DNA of 64,000 bases, taken from the NCBI RefSeq assembly GCF_014196715.1, contig NZ_JACIEF010000004.1, positions 682,001 through 746,000 on the forward strand, read 5' to 3'. The DNA comes from Pedobacter zeae (GTDB lineage Bacteria > Bacteroidota > Bacteroidia > Sphingobacteriales > Sphingobacteriaceae). The notes under the pieces were generated by a model. It ran no database searches. It worked only from the letters and a program-made list of their open reading frames with translations, and was not told the origin of the DNA. Both the position numbers and the translations under genes were made by a program. The first letter of the stretch is position 1, and each line of letters begins with the position of its first letter. Shown piece by piece: positions 43,544 to 51,412 of the stretch.

Positions 43544-44113
43544 ATGAAATTGACGCGAAGCTATACGATAGAAGATTTGATGGAAGGCTGCAAAGCTGGC
43601 GACCGGAAGATGCAGGAACTGCTTTACAGGCAAACTGCAGCGAAGATGTTGGCCGTTTGTATGCGCTACGCCAAAGATAGGATGGAGGCAGAAGATGTAC
43701 TGCAGATGGGCTACATCAAAATTTTCCAAAAAATAAAAGAGTATAGAGGCGATGGCTCTTTTGAAGGCTGGATGAGGAGGGTAATGGTAAATACTGCAAT
43801 TGAGAGTTACCGTAAAAATTTACGCAGCTTAAATGTAGTTGAAATAGATGAAGCTTATGAACAACCATCAACCGGCTTTGATTTTGGCACTTTAGGGATG
43901 CAAGACCTGATGAAGGCAATACAAAAACTGGCCGATGGTTACCGCATGGTTTTTAACATGTACGTAATAGAGGGTTATTCGCACAAAGAAATTGGAGAAG
44001 CGCTTGGCATTTCGGAAGGGGCGAGTAAATCGCAATTATCTAGAGCAAGGGCAATATTAAAAGAAGAAATTATAAAAATGGAGGGATTTGGTTATGCAAC
44101 CTATACAGGATAA
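43544..44113 (+). CDS. ECF-type RNA polymerase sigma factor
   Basis: A 189-residue sigma-70 family member with regions 2 and 4 only. Region 2: LYRQTAAKMLAVCMRYAKDRMEAEDVLQ and FEGWMRRVMVNTAIESYRK. Region 4: LADGYRMVFNMYVIEGYSHKEIGEALGISEGASKSQLSRAR, a clear helix-turn-helix. Its stop lies inside the following membrane protein gene, which is the likely anti-sigma factor. It probably activates its own operon and the barrel gene. Confidence 0.94.
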   Translation: MKLTRSYTIEDLMEGCKAGDRKMQELLYRQTAAKMLAVCMRYAKDRMEAEDVLQMGYIKIFQKIKEYRGDGSFEGWMRRVMVNTAIESYRKNLRSLNVVEIDEAYEQPSTGFDFGTLGMQDLMKAIQKLADGYRMVFNMYVIEGYSHKEIGEALGISEGASKSQLSRARAILKEEIIKMEGFGYATYTG

Positions 44114-44855
44114 AGATTTTGATCAGCTGTTTAAAAATGCTTTTGCTGATGCTGAAGTAACACCATCAAAAGATTTATGGAGCAATATAGAAAATGAAAT
44201 AACTCCTAAGAAAAAAAGGATTATCCCAGTTTATTGGTTATCTGCAGCTGCGGTACTGCTTGTTGCCACCATCGGGATCCTGGTTTACCAGCAACAGGAC
44301 GTGGCCGTAAGCAACGGAAAGAAACTGGCAGCTAATACCATTGAAGCAGCTAAGCCTGTGGTAGCGGCACCAGTTGTTAAAGATAGTGTACCGACTGTGG
44401 TTGAACCATTTAAATATATTAAACCGGTTGTGCAAGCTCAGCCTAAAGCCGTAAATGTTATGGCCAAAACCAGGGTAAAAAAGAAAATAGAACCTGTTAT
44501 GGAAAAACAACCAATCATTACTGCTCCCGAGATGCAGAAGCAGGAAAGAATGATTGCTCAGGTTGAAAGCCCTAAGAATGATATCAAAGAAAAAATTGAT
44601 GCGGTGATACTTTCGCAACCTCAAACGGATATTGTAACCGCAAGCAATGCCACAACTGTTAAAGCTGACGAACCTATTAACGATAACGAACAAAGCAATA
44701 AGGGCATCCGTAATATGGGCGATGTAATTAACATCATTGTTAACAAAGTGGACAAAAGAAAGGATAAATTTATCCAGTTCCGTACCGACGATGATGATTC
44801 TTCTCTATCGTCGATCAATATTGGTCCTTTTAAATTTGGAAAAAGGAAGAAATAG
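44094..44855 (+). CDS. Probable anti-sigma factor (single-pass membrane protein)
   Basis: A 253-residue protein. The N-terminal ~43 cytoplasmic residues (DFDQLFKNAFADAEVTPSKDLWSNIENEI) are of the kind that precede the membrane helix in Bacteroidota anti-sigma proteins. One transmembrane helix follows (about 46-64, VYWLSAAAVLLVATIGILVY), then a low-complexity Val/Lys/Pro-rich periplasmic segment. The ATG at 44094 is chosen; an earlier TTG at 44088 adds two residues. Its 20-bp overlap with the sigma gene indicates coupled translation. The anti-sigma role is inferred from topology and context. Confidence 0.72.
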   Translation: MQPIQDKDFDQLFKNAFADAEVTPSKDLWSNIENEITPKKKRIIPVYWLSAAAVLLVATIGILVYQQQDVAVSNGKKLAANTIEAAKPVVAAPVVKDSVPTVVEPFKYIKPVVQAQPKAVNVMAKTRVKKKIEPVMEKQPIITAPEMQKQERMIAQVESPKNDIKEKIDAVILSQPQTDIVTASNATTVKADEPINDNEQSNKGIRNMGDVINIIVNKVDKRKDKFIQFRTDDDDSSLSSINIGPFKFGKRKK

Positions 44856-44920
44856 CGGTTATAAGCTGGCAGTTTTCAGTTAACCATTTTTACAACATTA
44901 AACATAACAAACACACAGAT

Positions 44921-45736
44921 ATGAAACGTCTAATATTAACAACACTTTTGGTAAGCGGGCTTGCCGGTGTTATGGCTACAGGTGCTTTTGCACAACAAGA
45001 TACAGTGGTAAAAGATACTGTGATCAAAAAGAAAGCAAAATACACCATAAATATTGGTGGTGGTAATTTGATCACGAAAAAAACAGATTCTTTGGATAAA
45101 GCAAAAAAAGGCCGCTTTGTAGGCGGGATTACCTTTACCAGGGTTGATTGGGGTTTCTCCAGGTTAATTGATAACGGAAGCTTTAATTTATCGCCTAATA
45201 ACGATTTTTTGGATTATAAAGGTGGAAAAACCAGTACTTTCTCTTTTGATATCTTACAGTTTGGCTACCGTTTTAACCCTAACTTTAAGGTGTATGTAGC
45301 CGGTGGTTTCGATTGGACTTTGATCCGTTTGAGAAAAGACATCACCATTGCCAAAAACACGAATGAGTTTGTGTACACCGATCAGTCGCCGGTACATTTT
45401 TCTAAAAACCGTTTCTCGAGCAGTTATGTACACATCCCACTAAATTTCGAGTTCCGTACGAAAGAAAACAGCCACGGCAAAAGGTTTTACCTGGTTTTAG
45501 GTCCGGAAGTAAGCTTCTTGCTGAACGGAAAGATCAAACAAATCAGTGCTGAGCGTGGCAAAGAAAAGCAGTACGATAGCTATCACTTCCAGTCAGCACG
45601 TTATGGTGGTACAGTTAGGTTTGGTTACGGGGGCTTGGGTCTGTTTACCAAATATTATTTCAACGATATGTTTACTACCGAACAGCAGGCTGGTTTAAAG
45701 AACATGAGCTTCGGAGTTACTTTTGGATTAAACTAG
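44921..45736 (+). CDS. Outer-membrane beta-barrel protein (PorT/OmpW-like)
   Basis: A 271-residue exported protein with a signal peptide ending TGAFAQ. The mature part consists of alternating strands (FVGGITFTRVDWGFS, FSFDILQFGYRFN, HIPLNFEFRT, RFYLVLGPEVSFLLNG, GYGGLGLFTKYYF) typical of an 8- to 10-strand porin-family barrel, ending FGVTFGLN. It is the third gene of the sigma/anti-sigma operon and a natural target of that regulon. A terminator follows. Confidence 0.82.
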   Translation: MKRLILTTLLVSGLAGVMATGAFAQQDTVVKDTVIKKKAKYTINIGGGNLITKKTDSLDKAKKGRFVGGITFTRVDWGFSRLIDNGSFNLSPNNDFLDYKGGKTSTFSFDILQFGYRFNPNFKVYVAGGFDWTLIRLRKDITIAKNTNEFVYTDQSPVHFSKNRFSSSYVHIPLNFEFRTKENSHGKRFYLVLGPEVSFLLNGKIKQISAERGKEKQYDSYHFQSARYGGTVRFGYGGLGLFTKYYFNDMFTTEQQAGLKNMSFGVTFGLN

Positions 45737-45778
45737 CCTCTAAATTTCCTCAAGCGGACTTATTGCACAAATGAACAG

Positions 45779-45812
45779 ATCCTGTTTCGGTTAGGCGAGG
45801 CAGGATTTTTTA
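45779..45812 (+). terminator. Intrinsic terminator of the sigma/anti-sigma/barrel operon
   Basis: ATCCTGTTTCG pairs with CGAGGCAGGAT (11 pairs including two G-U) followed by TTTTTT. Confidence 0.8.
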
Positions 45813-45913
45813 TTTAGCATTTTTTAAGCTTAAACAATGTGTTTAATATGCCTTTGTAATTTTGCTTTCGGCTTTAGTCTTTCTGCTTTAAGCTTATTCA
45901 CTATCTTTACTGC

Positions 45914-46906
45914 GTGAGCAATACCTTAATCAGCGTTAAAAATTTAACCAAGCAATATCAGGCAGAACAGGCCGGTGGCATTAAAAATATAAGTTTCGAT
46001 ATCAACAGAGGCGATGTGGTGGCTATAATTGGCGAGAGCGGCAGTGGAAAATCGACCTTGCTTAAATCCATATACGGACTGTTAAAAACGGATGAAGGAG
46101 AAATCTATTTCGAAGATAAGCATGTTAAAGGGCCAGATGAACAACTGATACCCGGCCATAAGCAAATGAAAATGGTTACGCAGGATTTTTCGCTTAATAT
46201 TTATGCGAAAGTGTACGATAACATTGCCTCACAGTTATCAAATACCGACCTGAAAACCAAAGCTGAAAAAACTTTGGCCATTATGGAACACCTGCGGATT
46301 TTACCGCTCCAGAATAAAAAAATTATCGAACTGAGTGGTGGCGAGCAGCAACGTGTAGCTATTGCCAAAGCCATGGTTTCGGATACACAGGTTTTACTCT
46401 TAGATGAACCCTTTAGCCAGGTTGATGCCTTGCTTAAAAATCAGTTACGTGCCGATATTAAGCGCATAGCAGCCGAAACCGGCGTAACGGTAATATTGGT
46501 ATCGCACGATCCGGCCGATGGCTTATTCCTGGCCGATCAGCTGTTGATTTTAAAAGGTGGGGAGTTACTGCAGACTGGCAGGCCGGTAGATATTTACCAG
46601 CATCCGGCCCATATTTATACCGCCCAGATTTTAGGCAATGCCGTGGTATTACCAGCTGCTGATGCCGAGAAAATTGGTTTAAAAACACAAAAAGAATTTG
46701 TGGTGTTCTATCCTGAATGGGCAGAGGTGAGCAATAACTGGAGCAGCAGGCGCTATGAAGTAAAAGATGTGTATTACAAAGGCTTTTATGATGAATTGCT
46801 GGTAGAAAGAAATGGTGTAGCCATCCGCGCTATACAGCTGAACAGGGGCGAGCATAAAAAAAACGACTACGTTCAGTTGAACATTAGTCGTTTTTTAGAG
46901 TTTTAA
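45914..46906 (+). CDS. ABC transporter ATPase (PotA/FbpC-like), orphan
   Basis: A 330-residue ATPase. Walker A is GESGSGKSTL, the signature LSGGEQQRVAIAKA, Walker B VLLLDEPFSQVD and the switch His VSHDPADG. A C-terminal ~90-residue TOBE-like region (FVVFYPEWAEV... RNGVAIRAIQLNRGEHKK) is as in substrate-import ATPases for polyamines, iron or sulfate. No permease or binding-protein gene is adjacent, so the substrate is unknown. The start is GTG 45914, four bases after a TATCTTTA element. A hairpin terminator sits inside the last 15 codons. Confidence 0.87.
   Translation: MSNTLISVKNLTKQYQAEQAGGIKNISFDINRGDVVAIIGESGSGKSTLLKSIYGLLKTDEGEIYFEDKHVKGPDEQLIPGHKQMKMVTQDFSLNIYAKVYDNIASQLSNTDLKTKAEKTLAIMEHLRILPLQNKKIIELSGGEQQRVAIAKAMVSDTQVLLLDEPFSQVDALLKNQLRADIKRIAAETGVTVILVSHDPADGLFLADQLLILKGGELLQTGRPVDIYQHPAHIYTAQILGNAVVLPAADAEKIGLKTQKEFVVFYPEWAEVSNNWSSRRYEVKDVYYKGFYDELLVERNGVAIRAIQLNRGEHKKNDYVQLNISRFLEF
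46857..46896 (+). terminator. Intrinsic terminator inside the coding 3' end of the ABC gene
   Basis: AAAAAACGACTA pairs with TAGTCGTTTTTT, with inner stem GTTCA/TGAAC, followed by AGAG. It ends 10 bases before the stop codon of the ABC gene. Confidence 0.75.
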
Positions 46907-46997
46907 TGCCTATCCCTGATTTAGCTATAATTACAGTTATAATATGAATATACCTGATGGCATCTAAATCGAAATAAATATACATTTTAAATATTGG

Positions 46998-47408
46998 CTA
47001 CAAATCGTTTCCAACCAGGACTATTTTAACCCTTACCGTTGATGTTGGTTTTATTGGAGTTGTTGCTTGATAATCTGAGCTTTGTACGTCGATCGATACG
47101 CCACCTCTGTATACCTCGAAGCTATAGGCATCTACGTTATAAACAAATGGTAATGCGATGTAACTAGCCCCGCTATTGTAAGAAATGTAAACCAAAGTTC
47201 CCTCATTATCAATGTGATATTGGTCTATTTCAGGGACAGAAATGTCTGCTGAATATGTTTTTCCATCATTGCTCAATACCCAGGCGTTAGTTGATATATC
47301 TTTCACTACAGTTAAAATCGCGTTGCTAGGCTGAACAATGGTGTCTTTTTTGCAGGAAGCCAGACCTAGTGTGGCAATGCAAAGCATTAGGATGGTAAGT
47401 TTTTTCAT
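46998..47408 (-). CDS. Small lipoprotein of unknown function
   Basis: A 136-residue lipoprotein with signal MKKLTILMLCIATLGLASC (lipobox LASC). The mature part is beta-rich (TVVKDISTNAWVLSNDGKTYSADISVP, ...TSTVRVKIVLVG) and may be a small immunoglobulin-like or beta-sandwich domain. No family is recognised. It is a single gene, divergent from the DUF4230 gene. Confidence 0.7.
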   Translation of the reverse strand: MKKLTILMLCIATLGLASCKKDTIVQPSNAILTVVKDISTNAWVLSNDGKTYSADISVPEIDQYHIDNEGTLVYISYNSGASYIALPFVYNVDAYSFEVYRGGVSIDVQSSDYQATTPIKPTSTVRVKIVLVGNDL

Positions 47409-47519
47409 GTTGATTAGTTTTTATTTGTGTGTGATTTTGATATTACAAATCTTCTGCCAAAAAATGCAACAATCTATTTATGGATTAATTATTGTACAGT
47501 TAGCTATAAATATCAATCG

Positions 47520-47527
47520 TAAATTTG
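47520..47527 (+). promoter_or_regulatory. -7 promoter element (TAAATTTG) for the DUF4230 gene
   Basis: Exact TAnnTTTG match 16 bases before ATG 47544. A TTG at 47492-47494 is a possible -33 element but the spacer (25) is long. Confidence 0.5.
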
Positions 47528-47543
47528 CATTTATTCCCATCAC

Positions 47544-48104
47544 ATGAAGATCTTTTTTCGCCTCTTACCCTGGTTAATTTTGGCGGTTGCAGGGTACTTA
47601 TTTATCTCCAAAAAGTTCAGCATCAATACCACGGTCGAAAGTAAACATCAGCTTTTAGTAGAAAAAATTGAGGCTATTGGTAAATTGGAACTGGTCCGGT
47701 ACCAGATCAGCGATGTTTTGGAACATAAAAATAAAACTGATTTTTTGCCCGAAGCCAGTGTTTTATTAATTGTTAAGGCCGAAGCGGTAGGTTGTATCGA
47801 CCTGACTAAAATTACCAGGGAAGATATCGGTATAGATGCGGACACTGCTGTAGTAAATTTACCACAGCCCGAAATCTGTTATGTAAAAATAGACCATAAA
47901 AATTCGCGCGTTTATGATACCAAAATGGCTTTTTTCCGGGAGGCCAGTTTGGTAGATGAAGCCTATAAAGCAGCCGAAAAACAAATTACTGCTGAAGTTA
48001 AGAAATCGAGTATTTTAGCGCAGACTAAAATTAATGCAACAACCGTACTTAAGCCGATTATTGAAGGCTTAGGGTACAAGAATGTGAAGTTTACTTTTGA
48101 GTAG
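47544..48104 (+). CDS. DUF4230 family protein
   Basis: A 186-residue protein with one N-terminal membrane helix (about 5-20) and a single DUF4230 domain (KLELVRYQISDVLEHKNKT, VLLIVKAEAVGCIDLTKI, VNLPQPEICYVKIDHKNSRVYD, then a helix with TKINATTVLKPIIEGLGY). The domain is found across bacteria with no known biochemical role. It is monocistronic and convergent with the cupin gene, with a family A repeat between. Confidence 0.88.
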   Translation: MKIFFRLLPWLILAVAGYLFISKKFSINTTVESKHQLLVEKIEAIGKLELVRYQISDVLEHKNKTDFLPEASVLLIVKAEAVGCIDLTKITREDIGIDADTAVVNLPQPEICYVKIDHKNSRVYDTKMAFFREASLVDEAYKAAEKQITAEVKKSSILAQTKINATTVLKPIIEGLGYKNVKFTFE

Positions 48105-48105
48105 G

Positions 48106-48245
48106 GCTATTGGTTAGGGTTTTAGGGGTTAGAAAGGTAGGTTTAGGCATCGTCACCCTGAATTTAGTTCAGGGTCTGGTGAAAGGTATAATATTAAGGC
48201 TTCGCAGGTCTGCATGATAGATGCTGAAATAAATTCAGCATGACG
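48106..48245. repeat. Family F and family A (copy 4) repeats between convergent genes
   Basis: 48106-48150 holds TTAGGGTTTTAGGGGTTAG-type units. 48151-48245 is the best family A copy: CGTCACCCTGAATTTAGTTCAGGGTCT and GATGCTGAAATAAATTCAGCATGACG, two hairpins of opposite kind with CGTCA/TGACG at the ends. It could act as a two-way terminator (inference). Confidence 0.7.
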
Positions 48246-48258
48246 ATTGATTAAAAAT

Positions 48259-48609
48259 CTATTTCAAAAAATCTTCCCTGTGCGGGTTAAAAACATCAAC
48301 CAGTAATCCTGCCTCCAAACATAACACGCCATGGAATACATTCGACGGCGCAAAGAATACGTCTCCCTCATTCAATACCTTTTTATCATCGCCCATCGTT
48401 ACTTCAAAACTTCCTTTGGCTACATAGCTCATTTGTAAATGTGGGTGATTGTGAATGGTGCCAATGGCGTCTTTTTCAAATGCTACTTTAACCAGCATCA
48501 GGTTATCATCGTAAGCCATGATCTTGCGTTTAACGCCTGCACCTAAATCTTCCCAATCGATATCGCTGTCTGAAATTAATGCCTGGTTGCTTAAGTCTTT
48601 GAAATTCAT
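48259..48609 (-). CDS. Cupin-domain protein
   Basis: A 116-residue single cupin (double-stranded beta-helix). Motif 1 is HNHPHLQMSYVAKGSFEV with two metal-binding His and a Gln where other members have His or Glu; motif 2 is GDVFFAPSNVFHGV. Small proteins of this kind bind metals, sugars or small ligands. Substrate unknown. It lies downstream of ilvA, with repeat families C and D between, so it may be transcribed separately from the ilv/leu genes. Confidence 0.88.
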   Translation of the reverse strand: MNFKDLSNQALISDSDIDWEDLGAGVKRKIMAYDDNLMLVKVAFEKDAIGTIHNHPHLQMSYVAKGSFEVTMGDDKKVLNEGDVFFAPSNVFHGVLCLEAGLLVDVFNPHREDFLK

Positions 48610-48623
48610 TTTTTATAAGTTAG

Positions 48624-48766
48624 GTCATGTTGAGCCTGTTGAAACACTACATTTGTCCTTCAACAGGCTCCAAGATTAACGAATTACTAAATCTATCGTC
48701 ATCTCGACTGAAACGTAGTGTAATGAAGAGATCTATGCTTCGCTGCATTCCACTCGAAATGACGGA
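48624..48766. repeat. Families C and D palindromic repeats
   Basis: 48624-48672: AGGTCATGTTGAGCCTGTTGAA with inverse TTCAACAGGCTCC (family C; relative at 56511-56584). 48698-48766: CGTCATCTCGACTGAAACGTAGTG ... GCATTCCACTCGAAATGACG (family D). They fill the space between ilvA and the cupin gene. Confidence 0.7.
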
Positions 48767-48778
48767 TATATTTAATCC

Positions 48779-50029
48779 TTAAACCAAATACTCAAACAAT
48801 GTCTGGTCCTGGTTTAGCTCAATAATATCAAATTTAAAGTCTTTCATGCGCTGCAATAAGCTGGCATAATCGTTTTTATTGGAAAGTTCAATGCCCACCA
48901 ATGCAGGGCCATTTTCTTTATTCGTTTTTTTAATGAATTCGAAACGGGTAATATCATCCTGCGGACCTAAAACTTCGTTCACGAATAGCTTTAATGCACC
49001 TGGTCTTTGGGGGAAACGTACAATAAAATAGTGTTTCAAACCTTCGAAGAGTAAAGATTTCTCTTTGATCTCCTGCATGCGTTCTATATCGTTGTTTCCA
49101 CCGCTAACGATACAAACTACTGTTTTACCTGTGATCTGGTCTTTAAGCTGGTCTAATGCAGCTACAGATAATGCTCCTGCCGGTTCAACTACGATGGCAT
49201 CTTCATTATAAAGTTTTAATATCGTGGTACAGATTTTCCCTTCAGGGATCAGGTGCATCTGATCAAGAAGTTCCTTGCAATATTCGTAGGTGATGTGGCC
49301 GATCCTTTTTACCGCGGCACCATCTACAAAACGGTCTATTTCTTCTAAAGTATAAGGACCACCGTGTTCCATTGCAGCAACCATAGATGGTGCGCCGAGT
49401 GGTTCAACACCTACCAGTTTTACATCTGGTTTAACGGTTTTCATGTAAGCGCTCACGCCCGAAGCCAAACCACCTCCGCCAACAGGCATTACAATAATGT
49501 CTAAATCCGGCAGGTCTTCGTAAATCTCCATACCAACGGTTGCCTGCCCTTCAATTACCTTTTCATCATCAAAAGGAGGAATAAAAGTAGCCGATTTTTC
49601 TGCACTGTAGGCCAGGGCTTCTTTCAAACAATCGTCGAAAGTATCACCAACCAAAACGACCTCCACATTGTCGCCACCGAACATGTAAGTTTGCTTAACC
49701 TTTTGTTTTGGGGTAATTTCGGGCATAAAGATAACACCTTTAATTCCCATTTTTTTGCATGAATAGGCCACCCCCTGCGCATGGTTACCGGCACTTGCAC
49801 AAACTACGCCATTGGTTAAAGCATCCTGCGGTAACGAACTGATTTTATTGTAAGCACCACGTAATTTGTATGAACGTACAATTTGGAGATCCTCTCTTTT
49901 TAAATAAATATTGGCATTGTAATGAGCAGAAAGTCCGGCGTTGAATTCTAAAGGTGTACGTTTTACCACACCTTTCAGTTTTTGAAATGCAGATTGAAAA
50001 TCCAGTGTCTTCGGTGTTGTTATATTCAT
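48779..50029 (-). CDS. ilvA: Threonine ammonia-lyase (threonine deaminase)
   Basis: A PLP enzyme that converts threonine to 2-oxobutyrate, the isoleucine-specific entry reaction. The PLP lysine is Lys55 in SYKLRGAYN, the Gly-rich phosphate loop is VGGGGLASG, and SGGNND closes the catalytic domain. At 416 residues it has one C-terminal ACT-like regulatory domain (about 330-416, HYFIVRFPQRPGALKLF), not two as in E. coli IlvA. The start is ATG 50029. It is the last biosynthetic gene in the cluster, separated from leuA by a 212-bp repeat-bearing gap. Confidence 0.95.
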   Translation of the reverse strand: MNITTPKTLDFQSAFQKLKGVVKRTPLEFNAGLSAHYNANIYLKREDLQIVRSYKLRGAYNKISSLPQDALTNGVVCASAGNHAQGVAYSCKKMGIKGVIFMPEITPKQKVKQTYMFGGDNVEVVLVGDTFDDCLKEALAYSAEKSATFIPPFDDEKVIEGQATVGMEIYEDLPDLDIIVMPVGGGGLASGVSAYMKTVKPDVKLVGVEPLGAPSMVAAMEHGGPYTLEEIDRFVDGAAVKRIGHITYEYCKELLDQMHLIPEGKICTTILKLYNEDAIVVEPAGALSVAALDQLKDQITGKTVVCIVSGGNNDIERMQEIKEKSLLFEGLKHYFIVRFPQRPGALKLFVNEVLGPQDDITRFEFIKKTNKENGPALVGIELSNKNDYASLLQRMKDFKFDIIELNQDQTLFEYLV

Positions 50030-50087
50030 TGTTGTAGTATCAAATAGAGAGATATGAGCATCAAGACTTAAATCTCGCTTATATATT

Positions 50088-50180
50088 TTTGTAAAGCAGG
50101 GTTCGGTGTTCTATCGGTTGCAGCTGTCCTGCTTTACATTTTATTCCGCTGCGCTTCATGCTCATTTCAATCAGGTTTAT
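50088..50180. repeat. Palindromic repeat upstream of ilvA (family E-like)
   Basis: A perfect 11-bp inverted repeat, TGTAAAGCAGG (50090-50100) with CCTGCTTTACA (50128-50138), continues with TTATTCCGCTGCGCTTCATGC, of a kind similar to the element at 25862. The rest of the 212-bp gap has no coding frame. Confidence 0.6.
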
Positions 50181-50241
50181 TAAACTTAGGTCAAATGCGT
50201 TAAACTAAATGCTAATCGCCTAAGTTTAAACCCTCACCGCA

Positions 50242-51402
50242 TTAAGCTAAATGCAAAGCAACCAGTTGATTTAAATCGTGGTCGTTAATACCCTGTTTGC
50301 TATCTGCCAAGACCAAAAATTGTTTATAAACAATATCCAGGTGGTCTTTTTCCAATTTATGACCCAAGCGGTCTAAATGGTGCTTTAGAGCATGGCGGCC
50401 ACTTCTGGCTGTTAATACAATAGTGGCATCAGGGAAGCCAACATCTTCCGGTCTGATGATTTCATAATTTTCGCGGTTTTTTAAGAAACCATCCTGGTGT
50501 ATACCCGAGCTGTGCGAAAATGCATTGGCCCCAACAATGGCTTTGTTAGGCTGCACGGGCATGTTCATCTGGTTTCTCACCGTGTGGCTGATATCGTAAA
50601 ACTGCGTCGCATCAATACTGGTGTTTAAGCCAAGTACTTTGTGCGTTTTTAAAATCATCACTACTTCTTCCATCGAGGTGTTACCTGCGCGCTCACCTAT
50701 ACCGTTAATGGTACATTCTACCTGGCGGGCACCGTTTTGTAAGCCGGCAATAGAGTTGGCGGTAGCTAAACCTAAATCGTTATGGCAGTGAACCGAAATA
50801 ATGGCATTATCGATGTTCTTAACATTTTCTTTTAGGAAAAGGATCTTCGAGCCGTATTGGTCTGGAAGGCAATAGCCGTTGGTATCCGGAATATTTACTA
50901 CGGTTGCGCCTGCGGCAATTACAGCCTCAACCATTTTGGCCAAAAATTCGATATCGGCACGGCCGGCATCTTCTGCGTAAAACTCAACATCTTCTACATA
51001 TTTTTTAGCATATTTTACTGCCTCAACTGCACGGGCTAAGATATCTTCGCGTGTACTGTTAAATTTATGTTTGATATGGAAATCAGAAGAACCGATCCCG
51101 GTATGGATACGTGGTCTTTTTGCATAACGTAAAGCATCTGCAGCAACGTCGATATCGTTTTTATTTGCGCGTGTTAAAGCACAGATAATCGGGTTGGTTA
51201 CTGCTTTTGATAATTCGATTACGCTGTTAAAATCTCCCGGGCTGGAGACGGGGAAACCGGCCTCAATCACATCAACACCTAAAAGCTCGAGTGATTTTGC
51301 GATTTCTACTTTTTGGTTTGTATCCAACTGGCAGCCTGGAACCTGCTCACCGTCACGTAAAGTCGTGTCGAAAATATAAACTTTGTTAGGGTCGTGAATC
51401 AT
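50242..51402 (-). CDS. leuA: 2-isopropylmalate synthase, short form
   Basis: Condenses acetyl-CoA with 2-oxoisovalerate, the first leucine-specific step. The catalytic TIM barrel is complete: DTTLRDGEQVPGCQL (residues 11-25), HCHNDLGLATANS (metal-binding His pair) and NGIGERAGNTSMEEV. At 386 residues it stops just after the barrel and linker (YEIIRPEDVGF, RSGRHALKHHLDRLG) and lacks the ~120-residue LeuA dimer domain that binds leucine for feedback inhibition. Citramalate or homocitrate synthase is possible by sequence, but the leuBCD neighbours support LeuA. It starts 10 bases after leuB. Confidence 0.92.
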   Translation of the reverse strand: MIHDPNKVYIFDTTLRDGEQVPGCQLDTNQKVEIAKSLELLGVDVIEAGFPVSSPGDFNSVIELSKAVTNPIICALTRANKNDIDVAADALRYAKRPRIHTGIGSSDFHIKHKFNSTREDILARAVEAVKYAKKYVEDVEFYAEDAGRADIEFLAKMVEAVIAAGATVVNIPDTNGYCLPDQYGSKILFLKENVKNIDNAIISVHCHNDLGLATANSIAGLQNGARQVECTINGIGERAGNTSMEEVVMILKTHKVLGLNTSIDATQFYDISHTVRNQMNMPVQPNKAIVGANAFSHSSGIHQDGFLKNRENYEIIRPEDVGFPDATIVLTARSGRHALKHHLDRLGHKLEKDHLDIVYKQFLVLADSKQGINDHDLNQLVALHLA

Positions 51403-51412
51403 AATCTTAGGT

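Noticed and set aside
45914..46906. Assigning the orphan ABC ATPase to a specific substrate such as iron or spermidine
   Set aside because: No permease or binding protein nearby; only the general PotA/FbpC-like class is supported.
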